64,000 nt of DNA from Pseudoxanthomonas daejeonensis (GCF_010093205.1 NZ_PDWN01000006.1:124001-188000); one strand, 5' to 3'. Shown: positions 32,423 through 41,724, counted from the stretch's first letter. Numbers and translations: made by a program. Notes: generated by a model from the sequence alone, not told the origin.

Positions 32423-33136
32423 TCAGTGGCGGGCCAGCTCGGGCAGGTCGAACACCAGTACCTCGGCGCCCTGCCCGGCCTCGATCCGCACCTGGGCCTC
32501 GTCCCGGTACAGCAGCGCGTCGCCGGCGACCAGCACGCGGCCATTGACCGTGGCGGTGCCGCGGACCAGGTGCACGTAGGCCAGGCGCCCCGGTTCGATG
32601 GCCAGGGTCTCGGCCTCCTGGCCCTCGAACAGCCCCGCGTACATCCGCGCGTCCTGGTGGATGCTCACCGAACCGTCGGCGCCGTCCGGACTGACCACCA
32701 GCCGCAGGCGGCCGCGCTTCTCGCTGTCGTCAAAGCGTTTCTGCTCGTAGCCGGGGGCGATCCCGGTGCGCTCGGGGAGGATCCAGATCTGCAGGAAATG
32801 CGTCGTGCCGGTGCTGTCGTAGTTGAATTCGGAGTGGGTCACGCCGGTGCCGGCGCTCATGCGCTGCACCTCGCCCGGGGTGATGGTTTCGATGTTGCCC
32901 ATCGAATCCTTGTGGCCCAGCGCGCCTTCCAGCACGTAGCTGATGATTTCCATGTCGCGGTGACCATGGGTGCCGAAGCCCTGGCCGGCGGCCACGCGGT
33001 CCTCGTTGATCACCCGCAGCGGGCCCCAGTGCACGTGGTCCGCATCGAAGTATTCGGCGAAGGAGAAGCTGTGCCAGGAATCGAGCCAGCCGTGGTTGGC
33101 ATGGCCGCGCTCGGCAGCGGGACGCAGGGTGATCAC
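32423..33136 (-). CDS. Pirin-family cupin (YhhW-like)
   Basis: A 237-residue bicupin. The N-terminal cupin has the metal-ligand set of the family in FGTHGHRDMEIISYVLEGALGHKD (three His, one Glu downstream in HSEFNYD region), and the preceding SFSFAEYFDADHVHWGPLRVINED is the pirin signature. Characterised members such as E. coli YhhW have quercetin 2,3-dioxygenase activity in vitro; the physiological role is unknown. The gene start overlaps the stop of the upstream DoxX gene by 4 bases, so the two are translated together. Confidence 0.92.
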   Translation of the reverse strand: MITLRPAAERGHANHGWLDSWHSFSFAEYFDADHVHWGPLRVINEDRVAAGQGFGTHGHRDMEIISYVLEGALGHKDSMGNIETITPGEVQRMSAGTGVTHSEFNYDSTGTTHFLQIWILPERTGIAPGYEQKRFDDSEKRGRLRLVVSPDGADGSVSIHQDARMYAGLFEGQEAETLAIEPGRLAYVHLVRGTATVNGRVLVAGDALLYRDEAQVRIEAGQGAEVLVFDLPELARH

Positions 33137-33552
33137 AGGGCACCTCCGGTGCTGAGGGTGGGAATGGACTGCTGGCGGTCGCGACGCCAGGCATCGACGC
33201 TGAAGGCGCCGGCGCCATTGGCGGCCAGCATCAGGAAGCCGCCGCCCAGGGCGACATTCTTCATCAGGTGGATGAACTGGTTCTGGTCGCCCAGGTCGGC
33301 ATGGAACAGCACGCCAGCCGCCAGCGAGAACAAGGCCAGGGTGAGCGCGGTGCTGCGGGTGAAGACGCCAGCGATTACGGCCAGGCCGCCGCCGATTTCC
33401 AGCGCGATCACCAGCGGCAGCAGCGCGCCGGGCACGCCCATCGCCTCCATGTACTGCTGGGTGCCGGCGTAGGCGTCCAGCTTGCTCCAGCCGGAGACGA
33501 CAAAGATCAGGGACAGGCCGATGCGGCCCAACAGCGCAAAAAGGTGGTTCAT
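33133..33552 (-). CDS. DoxX-family membrane protein
   Basis: A 139-residue protein with four predicted helices. The family signature is seen in GRIGLSLIFVVSGWSKLDAYAGTQQYME and GVPGALLPLVIALEIGGGLAVIAGVFTR. DoxX proteins often sit with pirins and are thought to link to thiosulfate, sulfide or redox stress; there is no direct evidence here. The start MNHLFALLGR is the first ATG before helix 1. First gene of the DoxX-pirin operon. Confidence 0.9.
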   Translation of the reverse strand: MNHLFALLGRIGLSLIFVVSGWSKLDAYAGTQQYMEAMGVPGALLPLVIALEIGGGLAVIAGVFTRSTALTLALFSLAAGVLFHADLGDQNQFIHLMKNVALGGGFLMLAANGAGAFSVDAWRRDRQQSIPTLSTGGAL

Positions 33553-33635
33553 GGTGGCCTCAAGGGACGCCGGGCGGATGCGCGGAATGCGGATCGGGTA
33601 AGCCCTGCGATTGGCCGACAGGATGAACCTGCACA

Positions 33636-33680
33636 ATTATGGAATAAACAAGCTATCCATCCATTGATTGTTCCATAAAT
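33636..33680 (-). promoter_or_regulatory. Inverted repeat in DoxX-pirin promoter region
   Basis: ATTATGGAA (33636-33644) and TTCCATAAAT (33671-33680) are near-perfect inverted arms 26 bases apart, 84 bases upstream of the DoxX gene, in a locally AT-rich patch. Such sites before DoxX-pirin operons are often bound by a LysR-type regulator encoded next door; no such gene is present here. Confidence 0.5.
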
Positions 33681-33823
33681 GCGACTAAAGCGTACGTCCG
33701 CATCCCGTGACCCATGGCTGGCATCGTCGCTATCGGTAATGAGGGGTCGATCGGACTGCGTAGGCCGGACGACGCCGGATCCCGGCGGACCCCGGCCCGA
33801 CCATCCGCGCGGCTACGGCCGCC

Positions 33824-34546
33824 CTATCCCGCCGCCAGCAGCGCCTCGACCTCGGCCCGCCGCGGCAGCGACCAGTCGATAGGCGCCTGCCCGCGCCGGG
33901 CCAGGTACTCGTTGGCGGCAGCGAAGTGCCCGCAGCCGAGAAAGCCGCGGTGCGCGGACAGCGGCGACGGATGCGGTGCCTTCAGCACCCGGTGCCGGCG
34001 TGGATCGATCACCTTGCCCTTGGCCTGGGCATAGCTGCCCCACAGCATGAACACCAGACCTTCGCGCTCGCTGGCCAGGGCTTCGATGGCGTGGTCGGTA
34101 AAGCCCTCCCAGCCCTTGCCCTGGTGCGCGCCGGCACGGCCGTCCTCCACGGTCAGCACCGCATTGAGCAGCAGCACGCCCTGCCGTGCCCACGGCAGCA
34201 GGCAGCCATGGTCCGGCCTGGGGATGCCGAGTTCCTGCTCGATCTCCTTGAAGATGTTGACCAGCGACGGTGGCACCGGCACGCCCGGCAGCACCGAAAA
34301 GCACAGCCCATGCGCCTGGCCCGGGCCGTGGTAGGGGTCCTGGCCCAGGATCACGACTTTCACCGCGTCGAAAGGAGTGGCATCGAAGGCGGCGAAGATC
34401 TGCGGGCCCGGCGGATACACGCGGGCCCCGGCGGCCTTGCGCTCGCGCAGGAAGTCCGACAACGCCTGCATCTCCGGCCGCGACAGCCAGTCACCGAGGC
34501 GCGCCTTCCACGAAGGCTCGAGCCGGACGCGATCCGCGCCGGTCAC
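33824..34546 (-). CDS. ung: Uracil-DNA glycosylase, family 1
   Basis: Removes uracil from DNA to start base-excision repair. The 240-residue protein has the water-activating loop [18 protein letters not shown] (Asp in QDPYH), the [10 protein letters not shown] segment, [22 protein letters not shown] and the minor-groove leucine loop [14 protein letters not shown]. Length and motifs are standard. It begins only 4 bases after the stop of the two-receiver regulator, so it is probably the last gene of the ftsE-ftsX operon. Confidence 0.97.
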   Translation of the reverse strand: MTGADRVRLEPSWKARLGDWLSRPEMQALSDFLRERKAAGARVYPPGPQIFAAFDATPFDAVKVVILGQDPYHGPGQAHGLCFSVLPGVPVPPSLVNIFKEIEQELGIPRPDHGCLLPWARQGVLLLNAVLTVEDGRAGAHQGKGWEGFTDHAIEALASEREGLVFMLWGSYAQAKGKVIDPRRHRVLKAPHPSPLSAHRGFLGCGHFAAANEYLARRGQAPIDWSLPRRAEVEALLAAG

Positions 34547-34550
34547 GGGA

Positions 34551-35390
34551 TCAGTTCGAACGGCTGCCGTCCAGTCGCGCCACGCGCAGCTGGAACAGCA
34601 CCTTGGTCACCAGCAGCCGTTCCTCGATGGGCTTCTGCACCAGGTCGTTGGCGCCGGCCTTGAGCAGCTCGGACTGGTTGTGCCGGTTGCTGTCGCCGGT
34701 CATCACCAGCACCGGCAGGCGGCGCTTGCCGTAGGCGAAGTCGATACGGACCCGCTCGACCACGTCGCGCCCGCTCAGCTCGCCCTTCAGGGTCACGTCG
34801 GTCAGGATCAGGTCGATCCGGTCCGGAAGGCGACCCAGCGATTCGGCAGTCAGCAGCCCGAACGCCTCCTCGGCGGTGATCACGTGGATGACCTTGAGCT
34901 GCTGGCGCTCGAGCATGCGCTTGGTCGCCTCGGCGACAACCCGGCTGTCCTCGATGTACAGCACCGTGGCGCCGACGATCGGTTGCGGCTGCACGTAGCC
35001 GCGGATGAATTCGGCGAGCGCGTCGTGGCCCAGCGACTTGTCGAAATAATCGGTGACGAACTCGGTGAAGCGGCGCTCGACCAGGTGCTGCTGCGCGTCG
35101 CCGGACACCACGATCACCGGCACGTAAGCCTGCCCGGCCGCCTCGCGCACGCTGCGGGCCAGTTCCAGGCCGTCGCCGTCAGGCAGCGAAAGCGCGGTGG
35201 TGACCAGGTCGACCGAGCCGGCTTCCAGGGCCGCACGCGCCTCGGCGATGCTCGCGCAGCCGACCACCTGCACGCCCGGCAGTTCGCGCGCGAGCACGTC
35301 GGCAATGAGCTTGCGCACCAGCTTGGAGCCGTCGGCGACCATCACCCGCGGCGCTTCGCTGATCAGGTGCTTGAGTTCTTGGGCGGCCAT
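34551..35390 (-). CDS. Double-receiver response regulator, first receiver degenerate
   Basis: A 279-residue protein made of two receiver domains and no output domain. In the second (about 141-270) the acidic pair Glu147/Asp148, phosphoacceptor Asp198 in [10 protein letters not shown], the Thr in VLVMTGD and Lys253 in VQKPIEE are intact. In the first (about 13-132) Asp20 and Lys118 remain, but the phosphoacceptor position carries Ala66 ([14 protein letters not shown]), so it should not be phosphorylated. The ATG overlaps the ftsX stop by one base (TGATG). The context links it to cell division or to a kinase elsewhere. Confidence 0.9.
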   Translation of the reverse strand: MAAQELKHLISEAPRVMVADGSKLVRKLIADVLARELPGVQVVGCASIAEARAALEAGSVDLVTTALSLPDGDGLELARSVREAAGQAYVPVIVVSGDAQQHLVERRFTEFVTDYFDKSLGHDALAEFIRGYVQPQPIVGATVLYIEDSRVVAEATKRMLERQQLKVIHVITAEEAFGLLTAESLGRLPDRIDLILTDVTLKGELSGRDVVERVRIDFAYGKRRLPVLVMTGDSNRHNQSELLKAGANDLVQKPIEERLLVTKVLFQLRVARLDGSRSN

Positions 35391-36355
35391 CAGGTCTCCG
35401 TGGGCCGGGTCTGGCGCAGGAAGTGTCCGGTTACCGCCCGGGCCCCCAGCCACCCCAGCAGGACAGTCGCCAGCAATACCACTGCCGAGTGCAGCGCATC
35501 CAGACCCTTGAGTGCGAACTGGCTCCCATAGCTGGCACTGAGGGCGGCCAGCGGCTCGCGCAGCGCCCATCCGGCGGCGGCGATCAGGCCCAGCGCGAGC
35601 ACTCCGGCGCCGAACCCGTACCACACCCCCAGGTAGAGGAACGGGCGGCGGATGAAGCCGTCGCTGGCGCCGAGCAGCTGCAGCACGCCGATCTCCTCGC
35701 GCCGCGACTGGATGTCCAGTCGCACCGTGTTGCCGACCACCAGCAGCGCCCCCAGGCCCAGCACGACCGAAAGCACCTGGACCACGCGCTGGCCGAAGCC
35801 CAGCCAGTTGTCCAGGCGTTGCCGCCAGACCGCATCGTGCTGGACCAGGTCGGCCTGGGGCAGCGCCTCGAGGGTGGCCGCCAGGCGTGTATCGCCGCTG
35901 CTGTCGTCGCCCTTCGGGGTCACGATCAGCAGTGTCGGCAGCGGATTCTCGCCAAGCGCATCCAGGGCCTCGCCCAGCCCGCTGCTTTCGCGGAACCCGG
36001 CGACTGCCTGTTCGGGCGTGCGGATTTCCACCGCGGCCACGTCGCCACGGTCGCGCAGCGTTCCGGCGAGCTTCGTCGCGGCGCCCGCATCCACGTCCAC
36101 CTTGAGGAACACGTTGATCTCGCGCGACTGCTGCACGCTGCCGGCGAAATGACGAAGGTTGTCCATCACGATCGACAGGCCCAGCGGCAGCGCCAGCGCT
36201 ACCCCCATTACCGCGATCGTCAGCAGCGTGGCCCACGGCTTGCGCAGCACGCGGCCGAGGCTGAAGGCCAGGCCATGCAGGTGCTGGTCGAACCAGACCC
36301 TCGGGCGCGATGGCGACGCCGGTGCGGGAACCGCTTTCGTCGTGCCCGCGCTCAT
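35390..36355 (-). CDS. ftsX: Cell-division ABC transporter permease FtsX
   Basis: A 321-residue inner-membrane partner of FtsE at the division septum, coupling ATP hydrolysis to peptidoglycan hydrolase activation through EnvC-like partners. One N-terminal helix (about 42-62), a periplasmic domain (about 70-180, INVFLKVDVDAGAATKLAGTLRDRG, PLPTLLIVTPKGDD) and three C-terminal helices are visible. The DIQSRREEIGVLQLLGASDGFIRRPFL coupling segment is typical. It overlaps ftsE by four bases (ATGA) and its own stop overlaps the next start. Confidence 0.95.
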   Translation of the reverse strand: MSAGTTKAVPAPASPSRPRVWFDQHLHGLAFSLGRVLRKPWATLLTIAVMGVALALPLGLSIVMDNLRHFAGSVQQSREINVFLKVDVDAGAATKLAGTLRDRGDVAAVEIRTPEQAVAGFRESSGLGEALDALGENPLPTLLIVTPKGDDSSGDTRLAATLEALPQADLVQHDAVWRQRLDNWLGFGQRVVQVLSVVLGLGALLVVGNTVRLDIQSRREEIGVLQLLGASDGFIRRPFLYLGVWYGFGAGVLALGLIAAAGWALREPLAALSASYGSQFALKGLDALHSAVVLLATVLLGWLGARAVTGHFLRQTRPTET

Positions 36356-37038
36356 TCGGCCAGGTCCTGTGGCGAGATGTCGTCGACCAGGCGGCCATGG
36401 TCCAGCACCAGCACGCGCCGCCGCATGCGCCGCAGCAGCGGCAGGTCGTGGCTGACTACCAGTACGCTGGTGCCGCGCTCGGGCAAGCCCGCGAACAGCT
36501 CCATGATTTCGGCCGACAGGGTCGGGTCGAGGTTGCCGGTGGGTTCGTCGGCCACCAGCAGTCGCGGCTCGGCGATGATCGCCCGGGCAATGCCCACGCG
36601 CTGCTGCTCGCCGGCGGACAGCTGCGACGGCAGTGCCTTCTCGCGATGGCCCAGGCCCATGCGCTCGAGGACCGAACGCACCCGCTTGCCAATCTCGGCG
36701 CGACGGGTGCCGCGCAGGATCAGCGGCAGGGCGACGTTCTCGCCGATCGTGCGGTCGGTGAGCAGGCGATGGTCCTGGTAGACCACGCCGACGTCGCGCC
36801 GGTGCAGGGCCACCTTGCCGCCGCGGGTGCGTTGCAGGTTGCGATCGCCGAACAGCACGGCGCCGCGGCTGGGCCGCTCGGACAGGTGGATAAGCTTGAG
36901 CAGCGTGCTCTTGCCCGCTCCGGAATGTCCGGTGACGAACAGCATCTCGCCTTCGGCCACGTCGAAACTGACATCGACCAGCGCCTGGTGGCCGCCGGGA
37001 TATTGCTTGCTGACGTTCTCGAATCGCAGGACGCTCAT
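36352..37038 (-). CDS. ftsE: Cell-division ATP-binding protein FtsE
   Basis: ABC ATPase of the FtsEX complex. The 228-residue protein has Walker A GHSGAGKST (about 38-46), the Q-loop VYQDHRLL, the signature LSAGEQQRVGIARAI, Walker B LLVADEPTGNLDP and the H-loop VVSHD. It is first of a tightly overlapping unit ftsE-ftsX-regulator-ung. The usual neighbours ftsY (upstream) and rpoH (downstream) of the E. coli locus are absent; rpoH lies 5 kb away. Confidence 0.96.
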   Translation of the reverse strand: MSVLRFENVSKQYPGGHQALVDVSFDVAEGEMLFVTGHSGAGKSTLLKLIHLSERPSRGAVLFGDRNLQRTRGGKVALHRRDVGVVYQDHRLLTDRTIGENVALPLILRGTRRAEIGKRVRSVLERMGLGHREKALPSQLSAGEQQRVGIARAIIAEPRLLVADEPTGNLDPTLSAEIMELFAGLPERGTSVLVVSHDLPLLRRMRRRVLVLDHGRLVDDISPQDLAE

Positions 37039-37131
37039 GCGGCGATTATGTCGGAGCGCCTTCCTGCGCGACAGGGGCTGCTCCCTGCGAACCGGTTCCC
37101 CGCAGGCATGCGTGCGCTGCAGGGACCGGAA

Positions 37132-37156
37132 AGGCCGGCGGTATCAAGGCCGGCCT
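37132..37156 (-). terminator. Terminator hairpin after rhlB
   Basis: AGGCCGGC and GCCGGCCT (8 bp) flank a 9-base loop, 16 bases beyond the rhlB stop. On the rhlB transcript it is followed by UUUCC, a weak U-run. Confidence 0.5.
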
Positions 37157-37171
37157 CCATGGTGGCGCGGA

Positions 37172-38890
37172 TCAGCCGCCCGGTACGAACGAGCGCAGCT
37201 TGCGGCCGATGCGGGTCAGGAACGAATCCTTCTTGCCGGCAGGCGCGGCAACCGGCGCCTGGTGCGTGGCAGGTACCTGCGACGGTGCGGTGTCCGCTCC
37301 GCCGGCAGGCGCTACGCCATCGACCGGCTTGCCATTGCGCCGGCGACGGCGCTTGCGCGGACCACGATCGCCTTCGGCCTGCGCCTCGCCTGCCGGCCTG
37401 GCGCCCTGGGGCGAGCGCGGCGGACGCGTGTCGGCGGCCGGTTGCGGACTCTCGCCGGCCGCGCCGCTGGCCACTACCGCTTCCCCGGTGGAGACCGCGG
37501 CCGCCGGCTTGCGACGTGGCTTGCGCTCGCCTTCGCGACGCTCGCCGCCACCGCGGCTGCCACCCGGGCCGCCACGCGAAGAAGGACGCCCGCCACCACG
37601 ACGCTCCTCGTCGGCGGCGCGCTGCTCGCGTGCCTCGCGGAAGATCGAGCCGATGCTCTCGTTCTCCTCGCCCGCGTCCTCGCCTTCGACCCGCTCGCGC
37701 GGTGCCCGCGGAAGCGGGGTCATCAGTTCGCGGGTCACCGGCTCGGTCGGGATCTTCTGCTCGATATAGGCCTCGATGTCCGGCAGGCCCATCGCATAGC
37801 GCTCGCAGGCGAAGCTGATCGCGTCACCCTCGGCGCCCAGGCGCGCGGTGCGGCCGATGCGGTGGACATAGTCCTCCGCGTCGAACGGCAGGTCGTAGTT
37901 GTAGACGTGGCTGACACCGTCGATGTGCAGGCCGCGCGCGGCCACGTCGGTGGCGACCAGGATTTCAAGCTGGCCCTTCTGGAAGCGGTTGAGCAGGCTC
38001 TCGCGCTTCTTCTGCGGGACATCGCCCGACAGCACGCCGACCCGGTAGCCGCCGCGCTCCAGCGCACGCGCGACGCGCTCGACGAACGCCTTGGTGTTGA
38101 CGAACACCATGGTCCGCGCGCCCTCGCTGCGCGACAGCAGGCCCAGCAGCAGCGGCACCTTCTCGTCGTCGGCGGGGAAATACATCTTCTGGCGCACGCG
38201 CGCGGCAGTGATGAACTCGGTTTCCACGACGAGCTTTTCCGGCTCGTTCATGTGCTCATACGCCAGCTCCAGCACGCGATGGCTGAGGGTGGCCGAGAAC
38301 AGCAGGGTCTGGCGCTCGGTGCGGATCGGCATCCGCCGCAGCAGGAATCGGATGTCCTTGATGAAGCCCAGGTCGAACATCCGGTCGGCTTCGTCCAGCA
38401 CGCAGATCTCGCAGGCGTGCAGCGACACGACCTTGTGCTGCTTCACGTAGTCGATCAGCCGGCCCGGGGTGGCGATGATCACGTCCACGCCCTTCTGCAG
38501 CAGCTCGCGCTGCTTGTCGTAGTCCACGCCGCCGTAGACCAGGGCGAAGCGCAGCCCCAGTTCGTCGCCGAACTTGACCGCGTCCTTGTGGATCTGGATC
38601 GCCAGTTCGCGGGTCGGCGCGAGGATCAGCGCGCGCGGATCCTCGGGCTTGCGTTCGGCCAGCGCGGGCCGCGTCAGCAGACGGTTCATCACCGCGACCA
38701 GGAACGCGAGCGTCTTGCCCGTGCCTGTCTGCGCCTGTCCGGCGACGTCGCGGCCGGGCAACGCGACCGGCAGGGTCAGCGCCTGGATCGGAGTGCAACG
38801 GGTGAAACCTGCGGCTTCCAGTCCCGCAAGCAGCGAGGGGTGCAGGTCGAAAGAGGAAAAAGCTACATCGGTCAGCGGTTTGTCGCTCAT
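37172..38890 (-). CDS. rhlB: ATP-dependent RNA helicase RhlB
   Basis: DEAD-box helicase of the RNA degradosome. The 572-residue protein has the Q-motif region ([14 protein letters not shown]), Walker A AQTGTGKT (about 50-57), PTRELA, the DEAD box [13 protein letters not shown] in LLFSATLSH and [10 protein letters not shown]. From about residue 395 the protein is a basic, Gly/Arg/Pro-rich disordered tail ([29 protein letters not shown]), much longer than in E. coli RhlB (421 residues) and ending in a short helix [12 protein letters not shown]. It is divergent from trxA, with rho beyond, the conserved gammaproteobacterial order. Confidence 0.96.
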   Translation of the reverse strand: MSDKPLTDVAFSSFDLHPSLLAGLEAAGFTRCTPIQALTLPVALPGRDVAGQAQTGTGKTLAFLVAVMNRLLTRPALAERKPEDPRALILAPTRELAIQIHKDAVKFGDELGLRFALVYGGVDYDKQRELLQKGVDVIIATPGRLIDYVKQHKVVSLHACEICVLDEADRMFDLGFIKDIRFLLRRMPIRTERQTLLFSATLSHRVLELAYEHMNEPEKLVVETEFITAARVRQKMYFPADDEKVPLLLGLLSRSEGARTMVFVNTKAFVERVARALERGGYRVGVLSGDVPQKKRESLLNRFQKGQLEILVATDVAARGLHIDGVSHVYNYDLPFDAEDYVHRIGRTARLGAEGDAISFACERYAMGLPDIEAYIEQKIPTEPVTRELMTPLPRAPRERVEGEDAGEENESIGSIFREAREQRAADEERRGGGRPSSRGGPGGSRGGGERREGERKPRRKPAAAVSTGEAVVASGAAGESPQPAADTRPPRSPQGARPAGEAQAEGDRGPRKRRRRRNGKPVDGVAPAGGADTAPSQVPATHQAPVAAPAGKKDSFLTRIGRKLRSFVPGG

Positions 38891-39011
38891 CATCCAGTCT
38901 TCATGAGGCCGGCACACTGCGTGGCGCGCGGCGGTCTTGCATCGGTTTCCAGTGCGACGCACACTGCGCCGCGGCGTCGCATCACGCGGGCGTCGGGGGG
39001 CGATTGGCCCC

Positions 39012-39041
39012 TTGACTTCTCCGCGGAACGCCCCAGTTTAA
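39012..39041 (+). promoter_or_regulatory. Candidate sigma-70 promoter of trxA
   Basis: TTGACT at 39012-39017 matches the -35 box in five of six positions. GTTTAA at 39036-39041, 18 bases on, is a poor -10 match. Transcription would begin about 50 bases before the trxA GTG. Confidence 0.45.
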
Positions 39042-39097
39042 CCTAAAGGCGCCATCCGGCCTGCCGGGCCGGCGCCGGCAATCCACGGAGATACCAA

Positions 39098-39436
39098 GTG
39101 AACGACAAGGTGATGCACGTCGGCGACGCCGATTTCGACAGCGCCGTGCTGCAGTCCCAGGAACCGGTCCTGGTCGATTTCTGGGCCGAATGGTGCGGTC
39201 CGTGCAAGATGATTTCGCCGATCGTCGATGAACTGGCCCAGGCCTACGATGGCCGGATGAAAGTGGCCAAGGTCAATATCGACCAGAACCGCGCGACCGC
39301 GATCAAGTACCACGTCCGCTCGATCCCGATGCTGCTGCTGTTCAAGGATGGCCAGATCCAGGCCACCCAGGTCGGCGCCGTCGGCAAGGGCCAGCTGACC
39401 CAGATGATCGACAAGACCCTCGGCGCCGCGGCCTGA
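39098..39436 (+). CDS. trxA: Thioredoxin
   Basis: Cytoplasmic disulfide reductase of 112 residues with the active site WCGPC in DFWAEWCGPCKMI and the cis-Pro loop VRSIPMLLLF. The start is GTG at 39098 (MNDKVMHVGDADFD), supported by CGGAG 8 bases upstream and by the family N-terminus; no ATG fits. The next gene, rho, follows after a 225-base leader. Confidence 0.97.
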   Translation: MNDKVMHVGDADFDSAVLQSQEPVLVDFWAEWCGPCKMISPIVDELAQAYDGRMKVAKVNIDQNRATAIKYHVRSIPMLLLFKDGQIQATQVGAVGKGQLTQMIDKTLGAAA

Positions 39437-39661
39437 GTGGTCGGGCGGGGGCGCCGGAACGGCCCTCCCGCCTGCGCTGAACCCTGACCTGAACCCTCGC
39501 GGCGGCCTGCTTGCCGGCGCCCCGCGAGCGGTGTTAGTGTCTCCAAGACCGGCCACAGATCCGTGGTCGCGTCCTGTCCGGGGCTATCGCCGGACCACCC
39601 ATCCCACCAGGATCCAACGCCCGCACCGGGCGCTCGCGCCTACCAGCGAGGAATCGCAATC

Positions 39662-41350
39662 TTGTCCGAGAACACCCTGCCTGAAACGCCCGGGAGCGAT
39701 GACGCACCCGCCGAGAAGCGTGCACGCAAGCGCGTGAGCAAGCCGGCCGACGCCGGCGCCAGCGAGGTTGCCGCTGCACCGCCGCCCGCCGCTCCGGCCC
39801 CGCCACCGCCCCAGGCTCCCCAGGCCTCCGCCCCGTCCGGCGGCGACGCCCCGTCAACCCATGCGCCAGGCGACAACGCCGGCGGCCAGCATGGCCAGAA
39901 CAACCCGCAGCACGGCGGCGATGAAGCCCGCGAGGGCGGCCGCAACAACCGCCGCGACCGCTTCCGCAACCGCCGCGACCGCGATCGCAACCGCCCGCGC
40001 GACGACGGCGGCATGCAGGACGACAACAACAACAACCAGATGCCGCATCCGCCGCGACCGCATCCGAGCGTGCCCGAAGGCTTCCCGCAGTATTCGCTGG
40101 GCGACCTGAAGCGGATGCCGGCGCACAAGCTGATGGAGATCGCAGAGCAGCTGCAGATCCACGAAGGCGTGGCCCGTGCCCGCAAGCAGGACGTGATCTT
40201 CGCCCTGCTCAAGGTGCTGACCCGCCATGGCGAAGGCGTGGCCGCCGACGGCGTGCTGGAAATCCTGCCCGACGGCTTCGGCTTCCTGCGCGCGGCCGAG
40301 GCCAGCTACCTGGCCGGCCCGGATGACACCTACATCTCGCCCAGCCAGATCCGCCGCTTCAACCTGCGCACGGGCGACCACCTGAGTGGCCGCATCCGCT
40401 GGCCCAAGGACGGCGAGCGCTACTTCGCCCTGTCGGTGGTCGACACCATCAACGGCGAGCCGCTGGAAGCGTCCAAGAACAAGAACCTGTTCGAGAACCT
40501 CACGCCCCTGTTCCCGCGCAAGCGCTTCCGCCTGGAACGCGGCGACGGTTCGACCGAGGACATCACCGGCCGCATCCTCGACCTGATGGCGCCGCAGGGC
40601 AAAGGCCAGCGCGCGCTGATCGTCTCCCAGCCCAAGGCGGGCAAGACGATGATGATGCAGCAGATCGCCACGGCGATCACGACCAACCACCCCGACGTGC
40701 ACCTGATCGTGCTGCTGATCGACGAGCGCCCGGAAGAAGTGACCGAAATGCAGCGCACCGTGCGCGGCGAGGTCATCTCCTCCACCTTCGACGAGCCGGC
40801 CGCGCGCCACGTGCAGGTCGCCGAGATGGTGATCGAGCGGGCCAAGCGCCTGGTCGAGCACAAGAAGGACGTGGTCATCCTGCTCGATTCGATCACCCGC
40901 CTGGCGCGCGCCTACAACAACGTCGTGCCCAGCTCCGGCAAGGTGCTGACCGGCGGCGTGGACGCCAACGCGCTGCACCGCCCGAAGCGTTTCTTCGGCG
41001 CGGCGCGCAACGTGGAGGAAGGCGGCTCGCTGTCGATCATTGCCACGGCGCTGATCGACACCGGCAGCAAGATGGACGAGGTGATCTACGAGGAGTTCAA
41101 GGGCACCGGCAACTCCGAGGTGCACCTGTCGCGTCGCATCTCCGAGAAGCGCGTGTTCCCGGCCATCGACATCAACCGCTCCGGCACCCGCCGCGAAGAC
41201 CTGCTGATCGAGCCGGAACTGCTGCAGAAGATCTGGATCCTGCGCAAGCTGCTGCACCCGATGGACGAGATCGGCGCGATGGAGTTCATGCTCGACAAGA
41301 TGAAGAACACCAAGTCCAACGACGAGTTCTTCAGCTCGATGAAGCGCTGA
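39662..41350 (+). CDS. rho: Transcription termination factor Rho
   Basis: RNA-dependent hexameric ATPase that ends transcription. The 562-residue protein has the RNA-binding cold-shock domain ([35 protein letters not shown]), Walker [11 protein letters not shown], Walker [17 protein letters not shown], the Q-loop and the R-loop region. Relative to the 419-residue E. coli protein it has about 140 extra N-terminal residues: Ala/Pro-rich, then [20 protein letters not shown], then a run of Asn. The start is TTG at 39662 ([10 protein letters not shown]) with GCGAGGA nearby; an ATG 33 codons upstream gives non-family residues. The 225-base leader may serve rho autoregulation. Confidence 0.96.
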   Translation: MSENTLPETPGSDDAPAEKRARKRVSKPADAGASEVAAAPPPAAPAPPPPQAPQASAPSGGDAPSTHAPGDNAGGQHGQNNPQHGGDEAREGGRNNRRDRFRNRRDRDRNRPRDDGGMQDDNNNNQMPHPPRPHPSVPEGFPQYSLGDLKRMPAHKLMEIAEQLQIHEGVARARKQDVIFALLKVLTRHGEGVAADGVLEILPDGFGFLRAAEASYLAGPDDTYISPSQIRRFNLRTGDHLSGRIRWPKDGERYFALSVVDTINGEPLEASKNKNLFENLTPLFPRKRFRLERGDGSTEDITGRILDLMAPQGKGQRALIVSQPKAGKTMMMQQIATAITTNHPDVHLIVLLIDERPEEVTEMQRTVRGEVISSTFDEPAARHVQVAEMVIERAKRLVEHKKDVVILLDSITRLARAYNNVVPSSGKVLTGGVDANALHRPKRFFGAARNVEEGGSLSIIATALIDTGSKMDEVIYEEFKGTGNSEVHLSRRISEKRVFPAIDINRSGTRREDLLIEPELLQKIWILRKLLHPMDEIGAMEFMLDKMKNTKSNDEFFSSMKR

Positions 41351-41373
41351 GCCCCGCAACGGCCATCCGGAGA

Positions 41374-41400
41374 AAAGCCCCGCATCGCGGGGCTTTTTTT
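41374..41400 (+). terminator. Intrinsic terminator after rho
   Basis: AGCCCCGC / GCGGGGCT (8 bp) with a 3-base loop, extended by A-T pairs, ends in seven T. It lies 23 bases after the rho stop and is a classical intrinsic terminator. Confidence 0.95.
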
Positions 41401-41532
41401 GCCCGCCGGATGCCGCGCCACGCTCGTGAACTGCGGCTGGCGTCACGCCCTGCCGGCGGTCTCCATGGTCGCGACGGACGGCCCGGCATGCGATCCTTGC
41501 GCCATGACCGACCTCGTCTCCAGGAGAGACAT

Positions 41533-41667
41533 ATGAAGCGTTCCGTTGCCCTGTTGCTGCTCGCCATGTTCTCGCTCGCCACGCTCTCAGCCTGCAACAC
41601 CATGGAAGGCCTGGGCAAGGACGTGAAGAAGCTCGGCCAGAAGGTCGAGGAGAAGGCCAGCAACTGA
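41533..41667 (+). CDS. Entericidin A/B-family lipoprotein
   Basis: A 44-residue lipoprotein. The signal peptide ends in lipobox LSAC (Cys21), and the mature 24 residues form one amphipathic helix (NTMEGLGKDVKKLGQKVEEKA), the family hallmark. A good AGGAGA lies 6 bases before the ATG. In E. coli the antidote/toxin pair EcnA/EcnB belongs to this family and is sigma-S linked; here a single copy stands alone between two strong terminators, so it is an independent unit with its promoter in 41401-41520. Confidence 0.92.
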   Translation: MKRSVALLLLAMFSLATLSACNTMEGLGKDVKKLGQKVEEKASN

Positions 41668-41696
41668 GGGGGCGGGACCGCCCGATCACGCATGAC

Positions 41697-41724
41697 GAAG
41701 GCCGGCCTGCCGGCCTTCTTTTTT
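41697..41724 (+). terminator. Intrinsic terminator after entericidin gene
   Basis: GAAGGCCGGC and GCCGGCCTTC (10 bp, 2-base spacer) are followed by six T. It lies 30 bases after the stop. Confidence 0.93.

Noticed and set aside
33679-33882. 67-codon plus-strand open frame upstream of ung's 3' end
   Set aside because: No ribosome-binding site, Pro/Arg-rich low-complexity end, and it overlaps the ung coding region on the other strand.
39854-41689. 611-codon minus-strand open frame opposite rho
   Set aside because: Shadow of a high-GC gene. The translation is His/Arg/Gly-rich without domains, while the plus strand encodes an unmistakable Rho.
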